From: Panonychus citri
Taxonomy: Eukaryota; Arthropoda; Arachnida; Trombidiformes; Tetranychidae
Direction: 5' to 3'
Length of the DNA: 64,000 nt
NCBI RefSeq assembly: GCF_014898815.1
Contig: NW_026515544.1
Span: forward strand, 1,488,001 to 1,552,000
The notes under the pieces are model-generated. The model worked only from the letters and a program-made list of their open reading frames with translations, had not been told where the DNA came from and ran no database searches. The translations under genes and the position numbers were made by a program. Position 1 is the first letter of the stretch. Each line of letters opens with the position of its first letter. Positions 7,472-15,832 of this stretch are shown one piece after another.

Positions 7472-10435
7472 TTAGTCTCTGCGAGCGTTTGTTTTTGTGA
7501 AGTTATTTTCTTCTTCGATTATCTTAACCATTTTTGTTAGTTTTTCATTTATCTTTTTAATGTTTGTTCTTTTGAGTTTCCATCCTCCTTCCGGTATATA
7601 ATCAGGACATTTGCCCACATGATGAAGATTCATTGTGACACTGCATTTATGTTTCAGGTAATTAAGATTCGCATCTATTCTCACAATCTTTCCCATCATC
7701 GAAGAACTGTAAAGTGCACTATTATATCTGAGTATCCAAGGTTTATGGGACATGATTTCTTTGAATAATCCTTTTATTCTCCTGTTAAAAATAGATTTCT
7801 CTCTCATTATTAATATTCTTTTAATTTGTTTCTTCCATTCCATACTGTTAAACATTGGTTTTATATTCGTCGATACCAGTTCATCTTTGCATTCTGCCAG
7901 ATTTTCATGTCGGATAATGGAGTTGTTCAGTTTTGTCATTGCCGAAGCTTTTTCCGTGGTTCCCTTACCCATTTTGATGCCACAAAACATTTCAAAGGTG
8001 AACATTTTGATTAGTTTCGAGACCACTGATAACGTAATTGTATTCTGATTGACTGATTTCATTACATCGTAACTGTAATGTTCGTGAACCTTATCGTAAT
8101 ATAGACAAATGCCTTTTTTATGGTATCGTAGAATAACCGTATTTTTTACCCCAGTGTTCATTGTCTCTTCACTGATTTGATTCAAATTAAAGTTGTCACC
8201 TAGAAGTTTGAGTGTTTTTATAACAGGATAATCATCTTCTTCTCTCCTCTTAATTATAGCTAAGGCAATTTTCGTGAAATACGAGAAGAACGGGTTTGGT
8301 AAATCATGAAGATAGTCTGTCCATAGCGTTCTGTATGTGTTTTTACTCATAAAACCAGTTGTGATCTTTCTGCCGCACATTATCATTGTATCTATTTTGT
8401 AATTGAATAATTTATTCTTATACCATGGTGCAAGACCAGATCGATCCATGATGTGGTTGAGGTAAGCTGAATATACCATTTTTAATTGTTTGACATTCAA
8501 TTCTTTCAAAAATATTCTTTGGCTACAGTTCAAGTGGATCTGGTTTCTGGCCTTGTCAATCGTTAATTTTTCACCATTTTCATACAGCTTGAAACCCAGG
8601 AATTCTGAAGGATAACGCGGGCGATCGAAAACCAGAGATTTAGTTTTTTGCTCATTCATTTCTAGTTTTATCAGTGCCATTGAGGACTTTACTTCCATCA
8701 GTGTTTTTGCACGATCATTCGTCATAACCAGCAAATCATCAGCGAAGGCTAAGACTCTCTGTTCCAATGGTGATCTATTGAGCCATCTCAAGGTAGAGTC
8801 GAGGGCAATAACAAATAGAAGTGGACCAAGTGAAAATCCTTGCAGACCCTCCGGATCTTCTTCTATCACTAATTTATTGTTGTTTCCCAAGTACCTAATT
8901 TTCCGGTGCGTTGCAAATTTAGTAATTAGCCTTTTCGTTTGTAAGTCAAGACCTTCCATCCTGATTAACATTTCTTTTCTGTCTATTTTGTCGAATGCCT
9001 TGCAAATGTCCATTGTCATGATGAATGTATAGTCATCTTTGCATGAATATGTTTCCGCGAGTAGATCGATTCTATCCTGTCCAGTATATGCGAATTGTAA
9101 GGTTTTGTCCAATTTATCAGATGAAAATTTTAAAAGTCTCTCATACAGAATTTTATCTATGATTTTAGATAAGAAGGACTGAGTGCGAACAATTCGGTAC
9201 CCGCCAGTGGGCTTCATGATTTTCGTCCCTCCGCTAACTAATAATTGTGAAGGTATGTCACCTGTTTTGAAAATTTTATCAATCAATTCTACTATGTTGG
9301 TTTTATTGAATTTCCAAACCCGATTCCATCTGCTAATCGTGAAGGAGTCAGCCCAACCTGAGCTCTTTTTAAATTTCATCTTCAAGATCCTGTTCTTTTC
9401 CTCTTCATTTAGACCCATCATAAAGATTTGTCTGGAGTTAAAATTTTCTATTTTCCAGCGTTCAAAGCGTAGCATTTTGTTATTTATGGGTCTTTCCAAC
9501 GTTATATTTTTATCATATTTTCTTATGCGAATGCATTTATGAATTTCAAGGTCTGTCATCTTCCAATATTTAATTCTTTTATTTTGAACAACCATTATCT
9601 TTTCCTCACTTTTCCCATTTCTTCCTAATCGCTTGTTTTTCTTTTTCTTTCTTCTAGTTCTTCGATTACCACTGAGGATCTTTCTCTTATATTTAGCGAT
9701 CCCCATGTTGAGTATTGAACAGACCATTTGCTCGATGTCTTCGCTTTCATTAATAATGGTTTCATCATAAATCAGAGTCTTCGGTTGATTGTTGGTCAAC
9801 TTGCACGTACGATATTTCACATCAGCATTGACCACCAGGATTCTATGGTCTAATTGTTCATGATCAATGTAATGAGGTTCAATGTTTCTTAGCACTAAAT
9901 TCGTTAATATCACATCGATAGTTGAATTTCTCCCTTTCGATTTACGTGTAAATTCATTCTTTTTCATCATTGTTATCATTTTCAATCTATTTAAAGCTTT
10001 ATCTAAGCGACTCACCAGTTCACCATCCCATTGGTATTCCTTTCTTGGGTTTTCAGTCCATTTTTCCAGTTCAATGTTCAAGTCACCGGCCAGGATCAGA
10101 GGAATCGCACGATTGTAGTTATCCAGTAGTTCAACCAGATCTTTTAGGGTATTAATGTTTTTAGGAGATATGTAGACAGCAATTACCGCGACTAATAATC
10201 TGTCATATTTGAGGTAAGAGAAAACTATCCTTTCTGAGTAATGAATCGTTTTGACTACCCTCCACAATTTACCCCAAGTTAAACTGATTTTGTCACCAAG
10301 TATTTTGAAATTTAGTTGATCCGAATCTACATCCTCGGATGTGATAATTATTGAATTAGGTTTAATCACAGATTTAATTATTTTATTAGCTGTACGTTTA
10401 TTGTAAGCATTGATACAAGTAACATTGATTTTCAT
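7472..10435 (-). CDS. Retrotransposon ORF6: APE endonuclease + reverse transcriptase
   Basis: 987 aa from ATG at 10435. An N-terminal APE-like endonuclease spans about residues 1-200, with AGDLNIE (about 116-122), STIDVILTN (about 171-179) and LDHR (about 195-198) corresponding to the GDFN, D..(L/I)T and SDH motifs. The usual early E motif is weak (SEDVD). After a basic linker (RRTRRKKKKNKR, about 258-269) the RT starts near 390, with RIVRTQSFLSKIIDKIL (motif 1-2), DICKAFDKI (motif A, D476), LQGFSLGPLLF (motif B) and FADD (motif C, D566/D567). A thumb region and a C-terminal Cys/His patch (C...HH..GKCPDY) follow. No RNase H domain was seen. Its role is target-primed reverse transcription. The ATG lies only 31 nt downstream of the ORF5 stop, so translation would need reinitiation or an internal entry mechanism. 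Confidence 0.9.
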   Translation of the reverse strand: MKINVTCINAYNKRTANKIIKSVIKPNSIIITSEDVDSDQLNFKILGDKISLTWGKLWRVVKTIHYSERIVFSYLKYDRLLVAVIAVYISPKNINTLKDLVELLDNYNRAIPLILAGDLNIELEKWTENPRKEYQWDGELVSRLDKALNRLKMITMMKKNEFTRKSKGRNSTIDVILTNLVLRNIEPHYIDHEQLDHRILVVNADVKYRTCKLTNNQPKTLIYDETIINESEDIEQMVCSILNMGIAKYKRKILSGNRRTRRKKKKNKRLGRNGKSEEKIMVVQNKRIKYWKMTDLEIHKCIRIRKYDKNITLERPINNKMLRFERWKIENFNSRQIFMMGLNEEEKNRILKMKFKKSSGWADSFTISRWNRVWKFNKTNIVELIDKIFKTGDIPSQLLVSGGTKIMKPTGGYRIVRTQSFLSKIIDKILYERLLKFSSDKLDKTLQFAYTGQDRIDLLAETYSCKDDYTFIMTMDICKAFDKIDRKEMLIRMEGLDLQTKRLITKFATHRKIRYLGNNNKLVIEEDPEGLQGFSLGPLLFVIALDSTLRWLNRSPLEQRVLAFADDLLVMTNDRAKTLMEVKSSMALIKLEMNEQKTKSLVFDRPRYPSEFLGFKLYENGEKLTIDKARNQIHLNCSQRIFLKELNVKQLKMVYSAYLNHIMDRSGLAPWYKNKLFNYKIDTMIMCGRKITTGFMSKNTYRTLWTDYLHDLPNPFFSYFTKIALAIIKRREEDDYPVIKTLKLLGDNFNLNQISEETMNTGVKNTVILRYHKKGICLYYDKVHEHYSYDVMKSVNQNTITLSVVSKLIKMFTFEMFCGIKMGKGTTEKASAMTKLNNSIIRHENLAECKDELVSTNIKPMFNSMEWKKQIKRILIMREKSIFNRRIKGLFKEIMSHKPWILRYNSALYSSSMMGKIVRIDANLNYLKHKCSVTMNLHHVGKCPDYIPEGGWKLKRTNIKKINEKLTKMVKIIEEENNFTKTNARRD

Positions 10436-10466
10436 CGTCACAAATTTAATTAATTTGATTTCTTTT

Positions 10467-10877
10467 TTAGATCATATCATTGTTGATGAGATTTCTAACT
10501 CGTTCTTGTTCACGATTGTCCTTTAGAAACATGGTTGTTGGTCCTGCGCGAACGATGACAAAGTTGTCAACTACGAGCGGAAGTAGTGGTTCCAACGTTC
10601 CCAGAGGTGGGCCATTATACTTGATCCAGTTGAAGACTCCAAAACTGAATCCTTTGACCAAAAGTTGTTCAATAATTGGTATAAGAGTAATGGAGATCGA
10701 TTCCGAGATGCCTAAACCAATGATGACACTAATGAAACCATCAGCGCGACAAGTCCAGACTCCCCGTAGCGATTTAAGGTTTTCAAGATCATCCGTGTAC
10801 GGGCCTTTCAATTCAACCATAATCAGTTCATTGAAGGATTGTAGGCATAATGTTAGGACACTTGAACTAATGAGCAT
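10467..10877 (-). CDS. Retrotransposon ORF5: unrecognised 136-aa protein
   Basis: ATG at 10877, 136 aa, immediately upstream of the endonuclease/RT ORF with a 31-nt gap. I do not recognise the family. It is rich in Leu/Ile/Val with Gly turns (ISVIIGLGISESISI, PLLPLVVDNFVIVRAGP) and ends in a charged tail (DNREQERVRNLI), which looks like a small beta-rich fold rather than a membrane protein. A 145-codon frame on the opposite strand (10480-10917) overlaps it almost fully; the minus frame is preferred because every other ORF of the element lies on that strand and it fits the regular ORF series. Confidence that it is translated is moderate. Confidence 0.5.
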   Translation of the reverse strand: MLISSSVLTLCLQSFNELIMVELKGPYTDDLENLKSLRGVWTCRADGFISVIIGLGISESISITLIPIIEQLLVKGFSFGVFNWIKYNGPPLGTLEPLLPLVVDNFVIVRAGPTTMFLKDNREQERVRNLINNDMI

Positions 10878-11193
10878 TTTTACTATTATTCAAAAGAGGG
10901 TTAAGTTATCACTCTAAATATTTTTTTCTTACTGAGGGTTTAAAGTGTCGGTCAGTCTATTTAAGGAATAATTTCGTAAGGTCAAATGTCAGTTTATCTT
11001 TTTATTGTTTTATTGTTGTTACAATGTATTTGTTATAATGCAAGATTCTTGTTCTTTATTGTTTTGTTATTTTAAGTTTAATTAGTAAAATAGAGGAAAT
11101 GGTTTCAAAGGTTAGTGATTAAGTTGTGTCGTTAAGTAAATGGTAGTTATTTCCTGGAACCTTCTGTTGAACTGTTAATTGGTTCCATTTTAG

Positions 11194-12096
11194 TTATTCA
11201 ATTATCGGAGAGAAAACTGAGAGCATTATCGATTCGTATTTGAAGGCGATTCGGCTTAAGTTAAAGTTAATTGCTTTTTCCAGGACTACACAGATTGAGT
11301 GATTTGTTGGATGGGCAGTGTTGATGTTTAGGCCATAAAGATTAATTGCATGTTTACAATTGATGCAGCCGTTATCATTGTCGCAGTTATTTGGTTCGTT
11401 TTCAGCGTGATGATAATCAAGGCCACAAATCGAGCATTTCCTAACTGGTTGACATTGACATAGCTCTTCGTCTCTGTACCATAGGCAACAATATGGGCAT
11501 TGCTCAAGACCAATGTAATCCGATACATACAAGTTGCTTCCATTAACTAGAAGTTGCCAACCATGATATTTGATTTGATCTCTGTCAGCTCTGAAAATAA
11601 CACGAAGAAGATTGTCCCTTGTTCTTTGCATCGATATAACCTCATCTATTGATATATTCTGACTATTGTTTCTTATAGCCCGAGCGACTTGTTCATCTGG
11701 TACGATATCCGGAACTGCTATGTAGATACAAAATGACGGTAATCTGGTGTCGTCCAGCGTAAGTCGCATGATTTGTCTTCTCCACCATCTCTTATTTTCA
11801 AGATAGTTTTTAAGACGAATCACATTGTTCATTAGAGCAGTAAATTTGATGCAGTTTTGTCGTACAGAGATTTGCTCAGTTATGATGTCGTGGAAAACAG
11901 GGTCGTTCTCTAACACCCCTTTAACTATTGTCACAATCTCCTGATGTCCAGGTGAGAAGGTTATTTCAAATTTTGTTGTTTGCACAAAATTAACTACTTC
12001 GCATACCAATCGCTTTCCAAACACTCCAGTTGGATAAGACTCATTGACACCAAGCGTTCTGTTGTTTGTCCTAACCAAGTGATTACCAAGACACAT
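11194..12096 (-). CDS. Retrotransposon ORF4: Gag-like protein with degenerate Cys/His cluster
   Basis: ATG at 12096, 300 aa. The C-terminal third contains a dense Cys/His cluster (EQCPYCCLWYRDEELCQC, KCSICGLDYHH, then CINCKHAINLYG), arranged like the three knuckles of ORF1 and ORF2 but with altered spacing. It is followed, as in those ORFs, by a short helix-like tail (VLEKAINFNLSRI). The preceding ~200 residues include a hydrophobic/charged pattern (LPSFCIYIAVPDIVPDEQ) comparable to the RRM-like part of LINE ORF1 proteins. A nucleic-acid-binding (Gag/ORF1p) role is inferred. It may be a diverged duplicate of ORF1/ORF2. Confidence 0.6.
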   Translation of the reverse strand: MCLGNHLVRTNNRTLGVNESYPTGVFGKRLVCEVVNFVQTTKFEITFSPGHQEIVTIVKGVLENDPVFHDIITEQISVRQNCIKFTALMNNVIRLKNYLENKRWWRRQIMRLTLDDTRLPSFCIYIAVPDIVPDEQVARAIRNNSQNISIDEVISMQRTRDNLLRVIFRADRDQIKYHGWQLLVNGSNLYVSDYIGLEQCPYCCLWYRDEELCQCQPVRKCSICGLDYHHAENEPNNCDNDNGCINCKHAINLYGLNINTAHPTNHSICVVLEKAINFNLSRIAFKYESIMLSVFSPIIE

Positions 12097-12313
12097 TTTA
12101 AACTCTAGGGTAATTGTATTACTGGATGCGGGAACAGTGTAAATGAATGAAATTGATTAAATTAGTAGATTAGGGGAGAAAATAGATAGAAGATGTTGTT
12201 GTTTTTGTATATACGAATTGAAGATGAAAATTGATTTCCTTTTCAAAAGTAGTGACCATGGCAACCAATTAGTTGAATTTGATTTGGGGTGCCAGGCGGT
12301 TAATTTAAGGTAC

Positions 12314-12928
12314 TTAGATCCGGAAGGAAAGCCTTTTCGCATTTTCATTTGACCCAATTTTCAGATCATCAATAGAAGTACCGTTGAGATCAACATTTGA
12401 GTCTAGATTTTCAACTTTGATGAAAATTGATTCATCAAGATTCATCATCGTTTTAATCTCTTTCAGTATTTTAATACGCTGGTTAATGTTTGAGTTGACA
12501 ATCTTATTCACTGTGTCGTCCGGTATTCTATCAAAAGCTAAGTAGCGCTGAAGGCGATAAGCAATTCTTAGTCCATTCTCTTTTACCATTAGATTTCTTC
12601 CTTTGATACCAATCAGAATCTCCATTATCTTGTGGTCACTTTTCTCTGTCACACGACAGGCTCTTATCCAGTCAGCAAACCTTGGATTACTTATCTTCAG
12701 AGTGTTAGTCGACGTGTACCAATGTGTAAAGGTGGTTGTTTCCATGATTAGTACCAGTACCGCTTCATCCGTCCTTTTGGGTCCTATGTTACTCCTGTCA
12801 TTTGTAAATATGGTAATTTCATTATTATCCAAAGGCCCAATGTTGAATCTCATCCTTCTTAGTTGATACTCCTCCTCGGTTATGTTTTCTCGTTGATGCT
12901 CTCTAATTGGTGCGAGAAAGGAATACAT
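12314..12928 (-). CDS. Retrotransposon ORF3: unrecognised 204-aa protein
   Basis: ATG at 12928, 204 aa, no internal stop. I do not recognise it. It starts with a basic/acidic segment (REHQRENITEEEYQLRRMRF). A mixed alpha/beta-looking middle follows (EAVLVLIMETTTFTHWY, KIMEILIGIKGRNLMV) and it ends in a polar tail. It has no Cys/His knuckles, unlike the flanking ORFs. Its position between two Gag-like ORFs, the intact frame and the spacing of ~165 nt before and ~217 nt after match the pattern of the element, which supports it being a real product. Confidence 0.55.
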   Translation of the reverse strand: MYSFLAPIREHQRENITEEEYQLRRMRFNIGPLDNNEITIFTNDRSNIGPKRTDEAVLVLIMETTTFTHWYTSTNTLKISNPRFADWIRACRVTEKSDHKIMEILIGIKGRNLMVKENGLRIAYRLQRYLAFDRIPDDTVNKIVNSNINQRIKILKEIKTMMNLDESIFIKVENLDSNVDLNGTSIDDLKIGSNENAKRLSFRI

Positions 12929-13093
12929 TTCAAAGGAAAATTGAATTAAAGAAAAATATAAACAAGTAAATTAATAGTAATTAAAGGCAATTGTTAAAAA
13001 ATAACTCAATAAATATGTTGTTTTTGTTGATGATTGTTTTTAATTGTAATTTTTCAAAGTGCCATATGGGCCCAAGTGATGTACATCAGAAGT

Positions 13094-14278
13094 TCAAAGA
13101 GGTAAATTTGAATCATTTTCTGGTTTGACAATTATAAAGGAGTACATGTGATTGATTCTGGATAACGCTAATTGTATCTGTTTTAGGAAAGTTGGACATT
13201 TTCGATCAAATGTGTCATGTCCAGGTTTTCCATTACATGGCGAGCATCTTAAGGCTGTAGGGTCATTCCTTTTTGGGCAAACTTTACTCGAGTGTGGCAA
13301 AGCGCAATGACCACAAGTGATAGTGAATATACAGTTGGAGGATCGGTGACCATAGCGATTGCAGTTAAAGCAGAGGGTGATGCCGAGATGATCGACAATG
13401 GCCACTCTTCTCCACCCCACGCTTATTTGCCCTCTGTTTCGATGATTGTCCAACGACGAACGAATTTGCGAGTCTACTTGGAGGATTACCTTGACCCATT
13501 TGCCTCTCTTTTCAGTTTTGATTATGGATACCTTTGATTCGTCCTTCCAGCCATTCCATTTTTTTAATTTGGCCGTCCACATTTTCCAGTCGTTTTCACT
13601 GTTGTCGGAGTTTTCCATAGTCATTTCAATTTGTATCTTTGGTTCATCTAGTTCAGGTAAAGTTGGGATAAATTTTATTCGACCCTCTTGGTCTCTAAGT
13701 TTCACCATCAATTCGTCTCTGCTTTTTATGTTGTATAAGGATATTTTACAGTATTTTTTTCCTGCTTCCATGTTAATAATATCCATCATATTTTCATCAA
13801 TTGAATCAAATAGTCTTTGAAGGTGTATTTTAGTGATATAACCTGATTCATCCTTTTCATCCTGTCGTGATTGGACCAATAGAATAGGATTAATTTCTAT
13901 TTCTTCCACGGAAATCCAGTTGTCAGGTTTTCTCCACAACTTATCGAACTTGATGTGATTTTCCTCATTTCTCTCGGGTTTGTCGATAATTTGTTTCTTT
14001 ACACTATTTTTCCTTTTTAACTTGTTGGCCAGTATCGATTTCATCAACTCCAACTCAATCTGTTGTGGGTGATCCTTGACACCTTCGATTGCTATTTGAA
14101 ACGATATTTGATCATCTTCCGACAGATTATCCAGGACAAAGTCGCTCAGGGTTTTACCATTTAGATTGTTCTTTGCCTCGGTCATGAATTTCAATATGGT
14201 TGCAATATCAGTCTCAGTCTCCGAATCACTTTCTCCATTGTTCAAAGGTTTGGTTGCTTTTTTCCTCGCAGGTGGCAT
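13094..14278 (-). CDS. Retrotransposon ORF2: Gag-like (ORF1p-type) protein with three zinc knuckles
   Basis: 394 aa from ATG at 14278 (an upstream in-frame GTG is not needed). The N-terminal ~130 residues are charged and Ser/Glu-rich (GESDSETETD). The middle may be RRM-like. Around residues 299-361 come three CCHC-type knuckles: CFNCNRYGHRSSNC, then CGHCALPHSSKVC, then CSPCNGKPGHDTFDRKC. This is the Gag layout known from I/Jockey/R1 retrotransposons, where the protein binds element RNA. The C-terminal tail (IQLALSRINHMYSFIIV) lines up with that of ORF1 (LIDQLRRINYTYEWIVI), so ORF1 and ORF2 are probably paralogous. Confidence 0.8.
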   Translation of the reverse strand: MPPARKKATKPLNNGESDSETETDIATILKFMTEAKNNLNGKTLSDFVLDNLSEDDQISFQIAIEGVKDHPQQIELELMKSILANKLKRKNSVKKQIIDKPERNEENHIKFDKLWRKPDNWISVEEIEINPILLVQSRQDEKDESGYITKIHLQRLFDSIDENMMDIINMEAGKKYCKISLYNIKSRDELMVKLRDQEGRIKFIPTLPELDEPKIQIEMTMENSDNSENDWKMWTAKLKKWNGWKDESKVSIIKTEKRGKWVKVILQVDSQIRSSLDNHRNRGQISVGWRRVAIVDHLGITLCFNCNRYGHRSSNCIFTITCGHCALPHSSKVCPKRNDPTALRCSPCNGKPGHDTFDRKCPTFLKQIQLALSRINHMYSFIIVKPENDSNLPL

Positions 14279-14453
14279 GTTCACTGTTACAAAATATTGA
14301 ATGAGAGTTGTAGGATTACTTAATAAAGGGCAGGGTATAAGGGTTATAGAGAATGAAGATTGGTTAGCACAATGTACTGTATGTTCTATTAGTTAATGTT
14401 AGTTTGTCAAGGTAAGTTTTGTCAATGATAGTTTCTCCAAAAGGATTCTCTTT

Positions 14454-15251
14454 TTATTTCATTTGACGCTGTTCAATTACAATCCATTCATAAGTGTAAT
14501 TTATCCTTCTGAGTTGATCAATCAATCTTTGTTGAAAGTTTTTACAGAAAAAGGAGAAGGCGGTATGTCCAAAGAGATTACAACTACCACATCTCCATAG
14601 AATGGAGTCATTGTTTGTATGGCAGGTTTCATGATAGTGCTGCTTGGAGCAATTAAGACATTTAACAGCATTTCGACAATCAGACCTTTTATGACCATAA
14701 CAAGAGCATCTCTCACAAAATTTAATGTGAAAGTAATCATAAAAGGGAATAATTTTATCGTTGATTTTAAGTGTATGTGTATTCAGAGCATCTCTTGTTT
14801 CCCCGTCGATTGTAAGAATGACTATCTTAACTTTATTGGCGTAATAAACCATTTCAATGTTGCTTTCCTTTGTAAACCAAGGATTGTCTTCTTTGAGCTT
14901 CTCAGGTAAGTATTTGTCCACTTTGATTGTCGTTTCCACAATGATCTTAATCCTAGGGGGTCTTTTCTCTGGTATGGTTACCTGCCAATTGTCCATCTTC
15001 TTGACCTCGGCAAACAGAATCTCCACAAGTTTGTTGTCTGAGCAGTTAATCCTGGCACATTTAAAACCTTTCAATATTTCAATTTGGTCTCGATATTTGT
15101 ATAGTATAGAGTTTACTTTTTGTTTTGCTTGACAACCATCGAGTAATTCACCATTAGCAGGTTCCATAATTCTAACTATTAGAGTGTTGGTGTTTTCAAC
15201 TTGCGGAGCTTTCACTTTATTATTGGATTTAATAAATTTCACTGTTGACAT
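14454..15251 (-). CDS. Retrotransposon ORF1: Gag-like protein with three zinc knuckles
   Basis: 265 aa from ATG at 15251; the frame extends a little upstream only by a TTG. Knuckle 1 is C179-x2-C182-x4-H187-x4-C192 (CERCSCYGHKRSDC), knuckle 2 spans C198-C210 (CLNCSKQHYHETC), and knuckle 3 spans C221-C236 (CGSCNLFGHTAFSFFC). It ends with INYTYEWIVIEQRQMK, similar in place and pattern to the end of ORF2. The N-terminal half has a beta/alpha pattern (TLIVRIMEPANGELL, VKIVILTIDGETRDAL). It is shorter than ORF2 and lacks the acidic N-terminal extension. It lies ~88 nt from the 5' end of the element. Confidence 0.75.
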   Translation of the reverse strand: MSTVKFIKSNNKVKAPQVENTNTLIVRIMEPANGELLDGCQAKQKVNSILYKYRDQIEILKGFKCARINCSDNKLVEILFAEVKKMDNWQVTIPEKRPPRIKIIVETTIKVDKYLPEKLKEDNPWFTKESNIEMVYYANKVKIVILTIDGETRDALNTHTLKINDKIIPFYDYFHIKFCERCSCYGHKRSDCRNAVKCLNCSKQHYHETCHTNNDSILWRCGSCNLFGHTAFSFFCKNFQQRLIDQLRRINYTYEWIVIEQRQMK

Positions 15252-15339
15252 TTTGTTAGGAATAAAATACAAAGAAAACAGGTAAAATCTATAAAATTGA
15301 GTAAGATCGTATGTAAATTATGGGTAAGGCGTAAGATTA

Positions 15340-15500
15340 TGTGAATAAATGAAAGAGAAAAAAATTCTCTCAACTTGAGTCTCATGTTCTCAGGGACAAT
15401 TGAAGAATTTACATTCGGTTTAAAGAGAATAGAAAAAAATTTGTTTTCTATTCGACCCCCGATGTTTATTATTCTTTTTAATCAAATCAAGTTGATGTTT
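15340..15500 (-). repeat. Displaced 5' flank of the inverted ZNF598 copy
   Basis: In reverse complement this reads like the ZNF598 upstream regions at 27660-27780 and 23540-23660. Shared words are GGGGTCGAATAG, AACCGAATGTAAATTCTTCA and TCCCTGAGAACATGAG. It is the part of the inverted paralogue's 5' flank that was pushed ~7.9 kb away by the retrotransposon. Homology fades beyond about 15480, marking the end of the inverted duplicate. Confidence 0.8.
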
Positions 15501-15832
15501 TAATTATTGTTGATTGTTGATTATTCATCTAATTGTTTCCATTTTGTGATTAGTTTTTCACTTTTAATCCAGTGCCAAGAATTTAGTGGATTTAAGATTC
15601 AATATTTTCTCTTTATCTATTATATTTTATTCAGAGAATTACATTTATTGTTGATTATAGATAAGCTTTGGTAATTTTTGTTTTTCTCTTCTCTTTTCAT
15701 CTTCGTGTTTGACCTCAGTCAATAGTCTGTGTGTCTTTTTTTTTCTTCTTCTTGTTTGTGAGCTAGTGTGTGAATGATATTCACTATACACTATTACTAT
15801 TGTTACTATTATTCTTGGTGTTAACCGTTGAT
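15501..15832 (+). other. 5' region of the FRS2-like gene
   Basis: AT-rich and pyrimidine-rich sequence without a supported coding region; it presumably holds the promoter and 5'UTR of the FRS2-like gene. An open frame running into the FRS2 ATG has no upstream in-frame ATG, only a GTG at 15770. Confidence 0.5.

Larger units (their letters stand above)
7401..15339 (-). mobile_element. Non-LTR (LINE-type) retrotransposon with six consecutive ORFs
   Basis: A ~7.94-kb element on the minus strand. Boundaries (within a few bases) were found because it splits sequence homologous to the 5' flank of ZNF598: the flank at 7268-7400 continues at 15340-15500. Order 5'->3': ~88-nt leader, ORF1 (15251-14454), ORF2 (14278-13094), ORF3 (12928-12314), ORF4 (12096-11194), ORF5 (10877-10467), ORF6 (10435-7472), then a ~70-nt 3'UTR containing three small hairpins. 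ORF6 has APE-type endonuclease and reverse transcriptase. ORF1, 2 and 4 are Gag-like. There are no LTRs, no RNase H recognised, no long poly(A) tail and no clear target-site duplication. All six frames are uninterrupted, suggesting recent activity. Clade is uncertain; the EN-RT layout and Gag knuckles point to the R1/I/Jockey group. Confidence 0.85.

Noticed and set aside
10480..10917. 145-codon plus-strand frame opposite retrotransposon ORF5
   Set aside because: Overlaps ORF5 fully; all other element ORFs are on the minus strand and this product has no recognisable features. Not fully excluded.
12157..12357. 66-codon minus frame overlapping the end of retrotransposon ORF3
   Set aside because: Short, overlaps ORF3 in another frame and breaks the regular ORF spacing; treated as chance.
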